Positions 1 to 8,995 of a stretch of 64,000 nucleotides of DNA are shown piece after piece; position 1 is the stretch's first letter, and every line of letters starts with the position of its first letter. Position numbers and translations under genes: made by a program. The DNA lies in contig OY282381.1 of assembly GCA_958295915.1 (NCBI GenBank), forward strand, positions 3,122,722-3,186,721, read 5' to 3'. Source of the DNA: an uncultured Caldilineaceae bacterium (GTDB lineage: Bacteria > Chloroflexota > Anaerolineae > Caldilineales > Caldilineaceae). The notes beneath the pieces are model-generated. The model saw only the letters and a list, made by a program, of their open reading frames with translations, was not told where the DNA came from and ran no database searches.

Positions 1-1478
1 GAGTCTTTTACATACGTATCGGCAACCCGCGCATCCATCGTCCCGTATTTGCGGTTCTTGTTGTTGTCGTTCTCGTTGATCTGTCCGACGTTGTAAGGCG
101 GATTGCCGATGACCACGAACATCGGCGTCTGCTTCTGCGTCTTCAGGCGCTGTGTGTTCGCCGGCGCGAATATCGGCATCTGCCGGTCTTCCGCCAGGTC
201 GAAGGTGTCCACCAGGCAGATGCCTTCAAAGGGCCGATACACGCCGGTCGCCGCGTAAAATTCATGCTCGATGTTCATGCTGGCGATATAGTAGGGCAGC
301 AGCATCACCTCGTTGCAGTGCAGTTCTGACGTATACTTGGCCTCTAGCGCAGTCCGGCGTATCTCCCGCATCAGGCGCACGATGAAGTTGCCCGTGCCCA
401 CGAACGGGTCGATGATATGCACGCCGGGGTCGGATAGCGAACGCCCAAACTCCGTTTGCAGAATGTGGGCAACGCTTTGCACCATGAAATCGACGATCGG
501 CTGCGGCGTGTAGACGATGCCATGCGTATCCGCCACCTTGACTGAAAACCCCTGGAAAAACTGCTCGTAGACGGTGTTGAGGAATCCCTGTTTTTGGGAG
601 TACTCACCCAGGGTGGCCGCCGTCTGTTCGATGACCACGTAGAAGCGGTCCAGGCCTTGGAGAAAATCACGCCGGCTGAACGACTGCGATGTGAGCGCGT
701 CGATCACGCTCTCGATTTCGTTGGCGATGACATTGCGGCGCGTGAAGGCGGGGTTGTCGAACACGGTGCGGAACAGACGCTCGGTCAACAGATGCTGTAT
801 CAGCATCTCCTCGACCGCGGCCGCAGAGAGAGTGGGATTGATCGATTGGCGACATTTCTTCAGAAAATCGTCAAAGGCCGTGGCAAAGCGGCTGTTGCTC
901 TGCCGCTCCTGGTGGATCAAGCGCGCCAGGCCGCGCCCGATATCCGGCACTCTGTCTTTGAACTGCGCGACAGCCTCCTCCCAGGCGGCGTACTCCTGCG
1001 GCCGGTAGCCGCAGAAGGCTTCCAGTACCCCAATCAGCTGCGCCGGGTCGCTCAGGTCCGCGTCGAGCAGCTGCCGACCGTTCTGCCACAGGATGGCCCG
1101 TTGCGGCGTCTGGAAGAGGATGTTGTCATCAGGATAGCCGGCCTCGAACTTGCGCCGCGCTTCAGACAGCAGGTCGTCGTGGATATCCTTCGCCTCCCAG
1201 ATGCCATGCGGCAGCTGGAAATCGTCGATCAGGGCGCCGTCAACTATGATGCGCCGCTTGCCGCGCGCAGTGTTCGATGCGCCTCTGCGCGCACGAGGCG
1301 CGATGGCCTGTTCCGGCACAAGCGTCCACGCGCACTGCCGCGCGCAGGCTTCGAGCAGCGCCTGAAAGGCGGAGCGCACCGCGCTTTCATGGCTGACGCC
1401 GAGGCGCTCGAAGCGCTCGAGCGCGGCGTAGTATTCTCTGATGGGCTTGTGCGTGGGTTTGAGGGTGAGTGTTGGCAT
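1..1478 (-). CDS. N6-adenine DNA methyltransferase, type ISP/IIG-like (3' end beyond window)
   Basis: Open reading frame on the minus strand from an ATG at 1478 (MPTLTLKPTHKPIREYY) running off the left edge. The visible about 490 residues hold an N-terminal region typical of large fused restriction-modification methylases (IWEAKDIHDDLLSEARRK, KFEAGYPDDNILFQT), a helical segment, then AdoMet motif I (DPFVGTGNF) and motif IV (NPPYNVGQ). That order is gamma-class, and NPPY indicates adenine-N6 methylation. In known type ISP and IIG enzymes a target-recognition domain follows the methylase, which here would lie outside the window. A palindromic repeat of family A (1272-1301) is translated in frame as APRARRGASN. 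The gene is divergent from uvrC. The methylase assignment is firm; the exact restriction type is inferred. Confidence 0.85.
   Translation of the reverse strand, partial: MPTLTLKPTHKPIREYYAALERFERLGVSHESAVRSAFQALLEACARQCAWTLVPEQAIAPRARRGASNTARGKRRIIVDGALIDDFQLPHGIWEAKDIHDDLLSEARRKFEAGYPDDNILFQTPQRAILWQNGRQLLDADLSDPAQLIGVLEAFCGYRPQEYAAWEEAVAQFKDRVPDIGRGLARLIHQERQSNSRFATAFDDFLKKCRQSINPTLSAAAVEEMLIQHLLTERLFRTVFDNPAFTRRNVIANEIESVIDALTSQSFSRRDFLQGLDRFYVVIEQTAATLGEYSQKQGFLNTVYEQFFQGFSVKVADTHGIVYTPQPIVDFMVQSVAHILQTEFGRSLSDPGVHIIDPFVGTGNFIVRLMREIRRTALEAKYTSELHCNEVMLLPYYIASMNIEHEFYAATGVYRPFEGICLVDTFDLAEDRQMPIFAPANTQRLKTQKQTPMFVVIGNPPYNVGQINENDNNKNRKYGTMDARVADTYVKD
1272..1301. repeat. Type A palindromic repeat, diverged, inside methylase gene
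   Basis: GTTCGATGCGCCTCTG, then CGCGCACGAGGCGC. It keeps the GCGCCTCT-type stem and the GTTCGAT/ATCGAAC tail of the type A repeats at 9168, 10191, 11592, 20804 and 54713, with a changed loop. It lies in the methylase reading frame. Confidence 0.55.
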
Positions 1479-1728
1479 GTGCGCTATCCTACCGCTGCGG
1501 CGCAGGTGGAAAATTCAGATGGGCGCCTCCCAAGATCAGGTGGCCGGCCTGTCATTGTCGCCCTTTTTATTGCCAACTGCAAACCCGCGTAGCGTCTCCA
1601 CAACCACTTGCGCGCAGTCCGTTGAACAAGGCAAATCATCCTGTGTATCCTTCCATCCTGAAAATCCTGATTCAGACACTCTGCTCCTCTCCCCAAAAAT
1701 CCGGGACGCGCCCGGCAAGAGCAGCCGA

Positions 1729-1757
1729 TTGAATCGTCCAAAAAGACGTGTTACAAT
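1729..1757 (+). promoter_or_regulatory. Putative sigma70-type promoter of uvrC (leaderless transcript)
   Basis: TTGAAT (1729-1734), a 17-bp spacer and TACAAT (1752-1757). The uvrC ATG begins 7 bp after the -10 box, so the transcript would start at or next to the start codon and carry no Shine-Dalgarno sequence. None is visible. Confidence 0.55.
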
Positions 1758-1764
1758 CGGAGCC

Positions 1765-3660
1765 ATGATCCGACAACTGCCGCAACAGGCGCAACGGAAG
1801 ATCGCAGAGCTGCCGGATAAGCCCGGCTGTTACCTCATGTGGGACGAACGCGCCAATGTGCTGTATGTAGGCAAAGCGCTGGTATTGCGCCATCGCGTGC
1901 GCAGCTATTTCCAGGCGTCGGTCAAACATGCGCCCCGGATTCAGGATATGGTTGGCAAGGTGCAGGACATTACCTGGTGGGTCACCAATACAGAGATGGA
2001 AGCGCTGATTCTGGAAAACGACCTGATCAAGCGTCACCAGCCCTACTACAATGTCATGCTGAAGGACGATAAGGGATATCCATACATCAAAGTCAACTGG
2101 CAAGATGATTTCCCGAAGGTGGAGCGGGTGCGCCAAATGACAGCAGACGGCGCGCGCTATTTCGGTCCGTTTACGAGCAGCTGGGCCGTAGGCCGCACGC
2201 TGGAAACGATGCGTAAAGTTTTCCCCTATCTGGACTGCGACCGCGCCATCGACGGCAAGGACGAAAGCCCCTGCCTGTATTATCATCTGCAGCTCTGTGG
2301 TGGCCCCTGTATCGGCGCCCAGAACCGCGCCGAGTATCGTGAAGGCATTACACAGCTGATGAACTTCCTGGAAGGCGACACCGCTGAAGTGGTGAGTCAG
2401 CTGGAAGCCAGAATGCGCAAGGCTGCCGAACGATTCAATTTCGAGCTGGCTGCCGCCTATCGGGATCGCATTCAAGCGGCCCAACGCATCGTGCAGCAAC
2501 AGAAAACCGTCGGCCTACAGAACGATGACGAAGATGTTGTCGCTATCGCCCAAGACGCGAAATCCAGCGACACAGTCGTGCAGATCCTTTTGGTGCGTCG
2601 AGGGCGGCTGATTGGAAGAGAGGTTTTCGCCTTGCAAGGGGTCGAAGTGTTCGAGACGACCGCCGAAAACCTGGGCGATCTGATCGGCATCTTCATTCAG
2701 CGCTTCTACGCTGACGCCGCTCAGATTCCGCCGCGCCTGCTGGTCCAATATGCCCCGCAGAGAAAAGATCTTCTGGCAAGTTGGCTGAGTCAGCTGCGCG
2801 GAGCCAAGGTCGAGATCCGCATGCCCCACCGGGGGAAAAAACGCAAACTGATGGAGTTCGCCAAAAGCAACGCCGAGGAGTATCTGCGGGTGCAGCAGGC
2901 TCAATGGGCCGTGGATACGAACCGCCAAACCCAAGCCCTCGCCGAACTGCAGAAAGCCCTGGCGCTGTTGACTCCGCCCGCCCGTATCGAATGCTACGAC
3001 ATCAGCACCTTGCAGGGAACGAATACCGTCGGCTCGATGGTGGTGTTCGCCAAAGGCATCCCCTTGAAATCCGCCTACAAACGCTTCAAAATCCGTGGCA
3101 GGGGCAGCCAAGGCGAGGCAGACGACTTTGCCAGCATGCGAGAGATGTTGCGCCGCCGCTTTCGGCGCGCAGTGGAGCAAGAACCTGATAGGCCTGGCCG
3201 CCAATCAGCCAACAACAGCCACTGGAAACTGCTGCCAGACCTCGTTATTGTCGACGGAGGCAAAGGCCAACTCGGTGTTGCCGTGGATACGCTGGCAGAG
3301 TTCGGTCTGAGCGACAAAGTGCCGCTGATCAGTCTGGCCAAGCGAGAGGAAGAAATCTTCCTGCCCCAGCGTCGAGACCCGATCTATCTCAGACGAGGCA
3401 GCCAAGCCTTGTATATGGTGCAGCGTATCCGGGACGAGGCCCACCGCTTTGCCATCACATATCACCGCGCTCTGCGCCGCAAAGGACAGACTGCAACTGC
3501 TCTGGATAGCGTGCCCGGCATTGGCCCCACACGACGCAAGGCATTGTTGCAATACTTCAGCGGCGATCTGGAGAAAATCCGACAAGCGACCGTGGATGAG
3601 CTGTTGACCGTGCCAGGTATGAACCGAAAAGCCGCCGAGTCAGTCAAGGAGCATCTGTAA
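1765..3660 (+). CDS. uvrC: Excinuclease ABC subunit C (UvrC)
   Basis: The protein (631 aa, normal for UvrC) makes the dual incisions on UvrB-marked damaged DNA in nucleotide excision repair. Domains in order: GIY-YIG nuclease (about 15-95, GCYLMW and VLYVGKA), a cysteine cluster near 170-182 (CLYYHLQLCGGPC), UVR UvrB-binding motif (about 212-240), RNase H-like endonuclease domain (about 260-540, with YDISTLQGTNTVGSMVVF), and tandem helix-hairpin-helix at the C-terminus (VPGIGPTRRKALL, VPGMNRKAAES). The frame is open upstream to 1441, but ATG 1765 begins MIRQLPQQAQRKIAELP, the expected N-terminus, and follows a promoter-like sequence. The next gene starts directly after its TAA. Confidence 0.97.
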   Translation: MIRQLPQQAQRKIAELPDKPGCYLMWDERANVLYVGKALVLRHRVRSYFQASVKHAPRIQDMVGKVQDITWWVTNTEMEALILENDLIKRHQPYYNVMLKDDKGYPYIKVNWQDDFPKVERVRQMTADGARYFGPFTSSWAVGRTLETMRKVFPYLDCDRAIDGKDESPCLYYHLQLCGGPCIGAQNRAEYREGITQLMNFLEGDTAEVVSQLEARMRKAAERFNFELAAAYRDRIQAAQRIVQQQKTVGLQNDDEDVVAIAQDAKSSDTVVQILLVRRGRLIGREVFALQGVEVFETTAENLGDLIGIFIQRFYADAAQIPPRLLVQYAPQRKDLLASWLSQLRGAKVEIRMPHRGKKRKLMEFAKSNAEEYLRVQQAQWAVDTNRQTQALAELQKALALLTPPARIECYDISTLQGTNTVGSMVVFAKGIPLKSAYKRFKIRGRGSQGEADDFASMREMLRRRFRRAVEQEPDRPGRQSANNSHWKLLPDLVIVDGGKGQLGVAVDTLAEFGLSDKVPLISLAKREEEIFLPQRRDPIYLRRGSQALYMVQRIRDEAHRFAITYHRALRRKGQTATALDSVPGIGPTRRKALLQYFSGDLEKIRQATVDELLTVPGMNRKAAESVKEHL

Positions 3661-6258
3661 ATGGCGCTCGGCAACCGTGTCGGCCTCGCCCAGTTTGTCG
3701 GCGCCCCTCCGTCTGTGGCGCTGCTACAATCCCTGCCGTTTTTGGATGGGTTGCCCATAGACGAAGTCGCCGATCTCCTCCAATCGAGCTCGCTGGTGGT
3801 CGATTTCTCGGCCGGCGATCAACTGACCCGGCAGGACGAGGGCGCCGAGTTCGTCTTTTTTATTCTGAATGGTTCCGTCCGCATCATCCGGCAGAGCAAA
3901 AACCCAACCGGCAATGGCAACAGGAGTGGCCCTAGCGCCGCTGACCCTGTGGAGGTGATCAACCGGGTTGTCAGCGCAGGGCATCTCATTGGCCGCTATG
4001 AGCTGACCTTTAGCCTCAACTACACCACTACGGCCACGGCCGAAGATACCGTTACCGCGCTGTGCATCGAACGATCGCGACTGGAACGGCTCCTCTATCG
4101 CTATCCCGACGCCCGCCAGCACGCGACCTGCCAGACAGCCGTCAACCGCCTGCGCGCCATGCCTCTGCTGGCGGATGTCAATATGGTCATTCTTGGATGT
4201 CTGGCCGAAGAAATGCAAAGCCAGACAGTGGAAGCCGGCGCCGTTCTCTATACCCAGAACCAGCCCGCGGATACCCTCTTTCTCATCGCTCAGGGACAGG
4301 TTGAGCTGTACCATCCTCGCAGAACGGATAACCGCCTGTGGCTGGGCGCCGGTAGCCCCTTCGGTTTTCCCGGCAGCGTTGGCGCGAACCAGAGCGCGCC
4401 CGCAGACAGATACGGCCACTGGGCCGAAGCCAGAACCGAGACGACTGTATTCAAACTGCCCTGGGAAACGATGCGCCAGATCGGACGCTGCTTTCCCCAG
4501 GTGATGAACCCAGAAATACAATGGCTGCCGGCCAAAACAATCAGCGCCGTCTCGATCTTCGCCGGGCTGACCCTCCCCGAGCAGATTCAGATCGCCGGCT
4601 TTTGCAGCTTCCAGCATATCCCCCAATCCCATCCGATTATGCAGCAGGGAGATAGCGGCGACAGTATGTGGATTTTGCTGGAAAACGGCAAAGCCGTGTT
4701 GAGCGCGCTGGATGGCGACAACCGCGCCTTGCCCCGCGCGCCAGTGCGCGGCATTGCCTACTTCGGCGAAACCGCGCTGCGCTCCGCCAACAATGTGGAA
4801 TTGACCGTCGAAGCTGAACCGGGCAGCCTGTGGCTGCGGCTGCACCGGCAAGATTTTCAGCGCTTTAGTCAGATATTCGGCCCAGAGGTAGGGGACAAAG
4901 TTACTGTCCGACTGCCCAAGGGAGATGGCGACGCAGACCGCGCACAGCGGCAGGATTATAAGTGGCTGAGAAAAGGCGAAGTTCTGATCACCCTGCGCCA
5001 ACGGCACTGGCTCACGTTGCTGAAAAAATTGCAGTTGACAGGAGTCGCCATCCTCATCAGCATCGGTCTTATATGGCTCCTCTCTTTTTTCAGCGTCTCC
5101 GTGTGGGTCTCTCGGGGCGTCAGCGGCAGCTTTGTGATTTTGGCGCTCATCTGGGGCATCTTAGACCACCTGAACGACTATTTTATCGTCACCAACCGGC
5201 GCGTGATCCAGCAGGAGAAGGTCATTTTCATCAGAGAACAGCGGCGGGAGGCCCTGTTGGAACAGATCCAGCGGGTAGACGTGTCCTCTACATTCTGGGG
5301 AAATTTGCTGAAGTACGGCACTGTGTCTGTCTATACCGCTGGCGCCACAGGATCGATCGATTTCGATTTTACGATAGATGCAGCCGACCTGCAGGCCACG
5401 ATTCTCCACCAACGTAGCCTGCGCTACCAGCGATACAGCGCCGAAAGCAAATTAGATATCCAGAACGCGCTGGAGAAGCGTCTGGGCTTGACCGTTGATC
5501 TGCCCAGCCGCGTGCGCGCCGATTCAGCCCCACCCGCCCCCGCTGAGACAGCAGAGCCGAATCTGTGGAAACGATTCCTCCGCTACATCACAGTCGACAG
5601 TTCACTTCAGTGGGAATCTACCGATCGTATCGTCTGGCACAAACACTGGTGGATTCTATTCATCCAGGTCATGCCCCTCGGGTTGCTTCTTTCCCTAGGC
5701 ATACTATTCCTGGCCGGCGGTTTCGCCTTTATGGCCCCGTTGCAGCAACTTGAGTCCGCGCTGAATGCATCGCTTCCGAGTTTGAAACTGTTGGCTGGAC
5801 TGGTGACGCTCGGTATCCTGGGGTGGATCATCTGGCTCGCAGCCGACTGGTGGAACGATACCTACACAGTTACCCAAGACCGCATCATCGATGTCGAGAA
5901 GCTGCCGCTTTTTCTCAGCGAACAACGCCGGGAAGCCCAACTCAGGGATATTCAGGACATCCGCCTGGAGATGGATTCACCCCTGAAGATGATTCTGAAC
6001 TTTGGCAATATTACTGTGCAGACCGCCGCCGGCGAAGGCGCGTTTACCTTTGATAACGTGCCCAATCCCAGATATGTCAAAGAAGAGATCACGCGTCGGA
6101 TGATGGTATGGCGGCGAGAGGATGAACGGCGCAAGGCCCAGGACCGCAGCAGAGACCTGCCCGATTGGTTTGAGATGTACAATCGGCTGGAGACGGGGCA
6201 GATACCGAGCCGCTCCATCGCGAACGAAGAGATAGGCCGCAGTTGGCAGAAACCCTAA
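3661..6258 (+). CDS. Membrane protein with cyclic-nucleotide-binding-like domains and two bPH2 domains
   Basis: The 865-aa protein begins with an ATG immediately after the uvrC stop, so the two are probably cotranscribed. The first about 415 residues contain three cNMP-binding-like folds (for example FFILNGSVRIIRQSK, LFLIAQGQVELYH, MWILLENGKAVLSA). The rest is a duplicated module of two membrane segments followed by a bacterial PH-like (bPH2) domain: about 450-595 (NDYFIVTNRRVIQQEKV) and about 650-815 (NDTYTVTQDRIIDVEKL). Both bPH2 copies carry a shared EQRREA segment (REQRREALLEQIQ and SEQRREAQLRDIQ). The function is unknown; ligand-sensing at the cytoplasmic membrane is an inference. It overlaps the end of the convergent phosphoesterase gene by 4 bp. 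Confidence 0.85.
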   Translation: MALGNRVGLAQFVGAPPSVALLQSLPFLDGLPIDEVADLLQSSSLVVDFSAGDQLTRQDEGAEFVFFILNGSVRIIRQSKNPTGNGNRSGPSAADPVEVINRVVSAGHLIGRYELTFSLNYTTTATAEDTVTALCIERSRLERLLYRYPDARQHATCQTAVNRLRAMPLLADVNMVILGCLAEEMQSQTVEAGAVLYTQNQPADTLFLIAQGQVELYHPRRTDNRLWLGAGSPFGFPGSVGANQSAPADRYGHWAEARTETTVFKLPWETMRQIGRCFPQVMNPEIQWLPAKTISAVSIFAGLTLPEQIQIAGFCSFQHIPQSHPIMQQGDSGDSMWILLENGKAVLSALDGDNRALPRAPVRGIAYFGETALRSANNVELTVEAEPGSLWLRLHRQDFQRFSQIFGPEVGDKVTVRLPKGDGDADRAQRQDYKWLRKGEVLITLRQRHWLTLLKKLQLTGVAILISIGLIWLLSFFSVSVWVSRGVSGSFVILALIWGILDHLNDYFIVTNRRVIQQEKVIFIREQRREALLEQIQRVDVSSTFWGNLLKYGTVSVYTAGATGSIDFDFTIDAADLQATILHQRSLRYQRYSAESKLDIQNALEKRLGLTVDLPSRVRADSAPPAPAETAEPNLWKRFLRYITVDSSLQWESTDRIVWHKHWWILFIQVMPLGLLLSLGILFLAGGFAFMAPLQQLESALNASLPSLKLLAGLVTLGILGWIIWLAADWWNDTYTVTQDRIIDVEKLPLFLSEQRREAQLRDIQDIRLEMDSPLKMILNFGNITVQTAAGEGAFTFDNVPNPRYVKEEITRRMMVWRREDERRKAQDRSRDLPDWFEMYNRLETGQIPSRSIANEEIGRSWQKP

Positions 6259-7058
6259 CAGCCAAAGGTCAAGCGGTCGATCAGCCGGCGCGGCAGATTG
6301 GCTACTCGCATCTGACTTTGGGTCAGATCGACCGGATAGGCGACCCGGCGCTGTTCCCAAGTGAGGACATCCAGATCCAGCAGGGCGTAGGCAGCCCTTG
6401 GATCGTTGTCCCGGGGCTGGCCTACACTGCCCGGATTGAGGATCAGGCGCTCCTGACCCGTCAGTTCCAGTCGCATACACTGGCCCTCACATGGTATGAG
6501 GAAATCAACGGTCACCGGTGTGCCATTTCGCCGGCCGCGCATCGAGTATCGATCGCGGTTTTCCCTCAACCTCCAGCGATAAATGGCCGGTTTGTGGGTG
6601 TGGCCCACCAGACAGATCTCAGCCTGAAAGTAGGAGAAGTTTTCCAGCGCGATCGTCGGCGTCTGCACATATTCCGATACCGGCTCCCTGGGGCTGCCGT
6701 GGGTGATCAGTACGCTGCCCACACCTTCCGGCTCGAGAGGTTCCGCCGGTAAGCTGTTGAGGAAATCGCGGCTTTCCTCGCTTAGCTGGCGTCGGGTCCA
6801 AAGAACGGCCTCGCGCGCCAAGGGATTGAAGTAATCGATATCGACGCCAGCACGCCCCAATACAGCCCAGTCGTGGTTGCCAATGACGCACAGATCCACC
6901 TGCGCTTGCACAAAATCCACGCACTCATTGGGCGCTGGACCATAACCGACCACATCGCCCAAGCACCAGATCGTATCGAAGCGGCCAGCCGCGTCGGCCA
7001 TCACGGTCTCCAAGGCGACAAAGTTTGCGTGGATATCGGAAAGAATCAGTACGCGCAT
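6255..7058 (-). CDS. Metallophosphoesterase, YfcE/MJ0936-type
   Basis: The 267-aa calcineurin-like phosphoesterase shows all expected metal-binding motifs: DIHAN (residues 8-12), GDVVGYG, GNHDW, THGSPREP and GHTHKP. The C-terminus has NPGSVGQPRD, typical of the small bacterial YfcE/MJ0936 branch. Members hydrolyse phosphodiesters or phosphomonoesters with a dinuclear metal site; the substrate here is unknown. The gene is convergent with the CNB/bPH2 gene and faces a repeat-filled gap upstream. Confidence 0.9.
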   Translation of the reverse strand: MRVLILSDIHANFVALETVMADAAGRFDTIWCLGDVVGYGPAPNECVDFVQAQVDLCVIGNHDWAVLGRAGVDIDYFNPLAREAVLWTRRQLSEESRDFLNSLPAEPLEPEGVGSVLITHGSPREPVSEYVQTPTIALENFSYFQAEICLVGHTHKPAIYRWRLRENRDRYSMRGRRNGTPVTVDFLIPCEGQCMRLELTGQERLILNPGSVGQPRDNDPRAAYALLDLDVLTWEQRRVAYPVDLTQSQMRVANLPRRLIDRLTFGC

Positions 7059-7093
7059 AGGCGCATCTTAACACAGGCTGGATTTCAGTTGAA

Positions 7094-7161
7094 GTTTTTA
7101 GGCGCCCGTTTTCAGTTTTCAGCAACTGCTACTCGAAACTGGAAACGCAAAACTGAAAACG
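7094..7161. repeat. Type C intergenic repeat
   Basis: TTTTCAGTTTTCAGCAACTG, then CTACTCGAAACTGGAAACG and AAAACTGAAAACG. It shares the CAGTT / ACTCGAAAC / GAAAAC elements with repeats at 11659, 24358, 25462, 29669, 47331, 48107, 52905 and 57410. Confidence 0.55.
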
Positions 7162-7164
7162 ATA

Positions 7165-7200
7165 TGGAACTGGCGGGAATACCGAATGAGGTATGCGCGC
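7165..7200 (-). repeat. Type E repeat copy
   Basis: On the minus strand this reads GCATACCTCATTCGGTATTC followed by CCGCCAGTT. The two 50101-50220 units and the copy at 51824-51888 contain the same pieces (CTCATACC, TTCGGTATTCCCGCCAGTT). Confidence 0.5.
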
Positions 7201-7217
7201 CATCATATACATCACAG

Positions 7218-7241
7218 TAGGGGCAACCCTTGTGGTTGTCC
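7218..7241. repeat. Type D palindrome
   Basis: GTAGGGGCAACCCTTGTGG followed by TTGTCC. GGGGCAACC pairs with GGTTGTCC around a short CTTGT loop. Similar palindromes lie at 35787 and 52928. Confidence 0.55.
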
Positions 7242-7295
7242 AATCAGTAGGGCTATAGATCAACTAAAAACTATCGATCCTGAAAGATTTCCCAA

Positions 7296-8162
7296 ATGAC
7301 AGACGACGCAACACGCGCTTTTCAACGCATTGGCATTCTGCATCATCCCAGAAAACCGGACTCGCTGGATCTGGCGGAACAGCTGGAACAGTTCTTGCGC
7401 CGAGCCAGTGTCAATGAAATCTGGCGCAACTCAGCCTGGGATGCCGACGCCATCAAAGCCAAACTTCCGGATGTCGATCTCTTGATTACTTTAGGCGGTG
7501 ACGGCACAATGCTGCGGGCGGCGCGACTCGGAGCCGCGTATAACGTACCTATGTTAGGCGTAAAGATGGGACGTCTTGGCTTTCTGGCCGAGATTTTCCC
7601 CCAGGATTGGCGCACGCCCCTGGAGTGTCTGCTCCGAGGCGATTACTGGATCGAAGAACGGTTGATGGTGCGGGCCCTGGTCGAAAAGGCCCAACCCAAT
7701 GGCGGCGAACGCGCGGTGCGCTGTACATACGACGCGCTGAATGACGTGGTCCTGAGCCGAGGCAGTCTGGCCCGGATCGTACGGGTCAGCGCCAACCTGG
7801 ACGGCGGATATCTGACTACCTATACTTGCGACGGGCTGATCGTCAGCACTGCCACCGGCAGCACAGCCTACGCCCTCGCCGCAGGAGGGCCAATCTTGCC
7901 GCCGGAGTTGCGCAATATCCTGGTTATCCCCGTCGCGCCCCACATGAGTATGGATCGGGCTGTGGTCCTTTCGGAAGGCACGGAAGTGCGCCTGCGAGTC
8001 TACAGCGATCACTCAGCAATGCTGACAGTAGATGGCCAGTTTGAAGTCGAAGTAGATGATTCGGATGAGATCGTTGTCGACAGCAGCCCCTATCAAGCCC
8101 GATTTGTACGCATCCGGCCCCGCAGCTACTTTTACCAGACGCTGATGAACAAACTGAAGTAG
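7296..8162 (+). CDS. nadK: NAD kinase
   Basis: The 288-aa ATP- or polyphosphate-dependent NAD kinase makes NADP from NAD. The active-site GGDGT motif (LGGDGTMLRAAR) lies near residue 66 and the second conserved block (TATGSTAYALAAGGPI) near 184. The C-terminal half has the usual beta-sandwich with LTVDGQ. Length and motif order are normal. ATG 7296 is preceded by GAAAGA as a weak ribosome-binding site. It is followed after 35 bp by the J-domain-like gene on the same strand. Confidence 0.95.
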   Translation: MTDDATRAFQRIGILHHPRKPDSLDLAEQLEQFLRRASVNEIWRNSAWDADAIKAKLPDVDLLITLGGDGTMLRAARLGAAYNVPMLGVKMGRLGFLAEIFPQDWRTPLECLLRGDYWIEERLMVRALVEKAQPNGGERAVRCTYDALNDVVLSRGSLARIVRVSANLDGGYLTTYTCDGLIVSTATGSTAYALAAGGPILPPELRNILVIPVAPHMSMDRAVVLSEGTEVRLRVYSDHSAMLTVDGQFEVEVDDSDEIVVDSSPYQARFVRIRPRSYFYQTLMNKLK

Positions 8163-8197
8163 ACAGTGGGACGCTGAAGAGTGGAAAGTGAAATCTG

Positions 8198-8959
8198 ATG
8201 ACAGAAGAAACACGCAAACCGGCAAAGGAGCATTACCGTACACTGGACGTACCGGAAGACGCCGTGCAGGAGGAAATTGGGCGGCAATACAGACGACTGC
8301 AAAAGCTGTATCAACCGGAAGGTATGGACTCTGCTGAGGACCGGGCGTACGCGACGCAGAAACTGGCCTCTATCGAGAATGCCTACGAGATTCTCGGTGA
8401 CCCGGCCCGGCGCGCCATCTATGACGGTAAGCCCGCCCCATTGGAGGTAGGGGGAGACGGTGAACCGGAGACTCTGCGCTGCGCTACCCATCCGCAGAGA
8501 GAAACGCTCTTGCGCTGCAACAAATGTGGCAAACCCATCTGTATGTCCTGTGCCGTTCGCACACCGGTTGGCTATCGCTGCACGGAATGTGTGCGGGAGC
8601 GGCAGAATATCTATTTCAATGCCTTAGGACGGGATAATATTGTCGCTTTTGGCGTTGGATTCGTCCTTACGCTTATCGCCGCCCCAATTGTTGGCTTTTT
8701 ACTCGGCAGCTTTGGCTTTTTTGGCTTTTTCATCGCCTTTATCGCCGGCTCCGGCGCCGGAACGCTCCTGGCCCAGATTATCCGGCGGGCAGTGGGCAAC
8801 CGCCGCGGGCGAACACTGCCGCACTTTGCCCTGGCCGGCATTATTCTGGGCGTGTTGCCTTGGGTGGTCCTTGCCCTCGTGTTCGGCGGGAGCGCGCTTC
8901 TCATGCTGCTGCTCTTCACAGGCCTGGCGGTCGCATCGACCTTCCCCCAGTTGCGGTAA
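8198..8959 (+). CDS. J-domain-like membrane protein with zinc-ribbon
   Basis: The 253-aa protein has three parts. Residues about 5-70 resemble a DnaJ J domain (YRTLDVPEDAVQEEIGRQYR, NAYEILGDPARRAIYDG), but the HPD signature needed to stimulate DnaK is replaced by QPE. Residues about 88-130 hold a B-box-like zinc finger (CATHPQRETLLRCNKCGKPI, then CMSCAVRTPVGYRCTEC). The remainder is four hydrophobic segments. A cytoplasmic N-terminus on a membrane anchor is inferred; without HPD it is unlikely to be a canonical Hsp70 co-chaperone. It lies directly downstream of nadK. Confidence 0.8.
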   Translation: MTEETRKPAKEHYRTLDVPEDAVQEEIGRQYRRLQKLYQPEGMDSAEDRAYATQKLASIENAYEILGDPARRAIYDGKPAPLEVGGDGEPETLRCATHPQRETLLRCNKCGKPICMSCAVRTPVGYRCTECVRERQNIYFNALGRDNIVAFGVGFVLTLIAAPIVGFLLGSFGFFGFFIAFIAGSGAGTLLAQIIRRAVGNRRGRTLPHFALAGIILGVLPWVVLALVFGGSALLMLLLFTGLAVASTFPQLR

Positions 8960-8995
8960 CTCGTCCACACGTGAAATTGGCTTTGTTGTCGCCGA

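Noticed and set aside
594..1592. Long plus-strand ORF opposite the partial methylase
   Set aside because: It is antisense to a frame with clear methylase motifs and has no recognisable domain of its own.
1441..1764. N-terminal extension of UvrC
   Set aside because: It does not resemble UvrC and spans the promoter.
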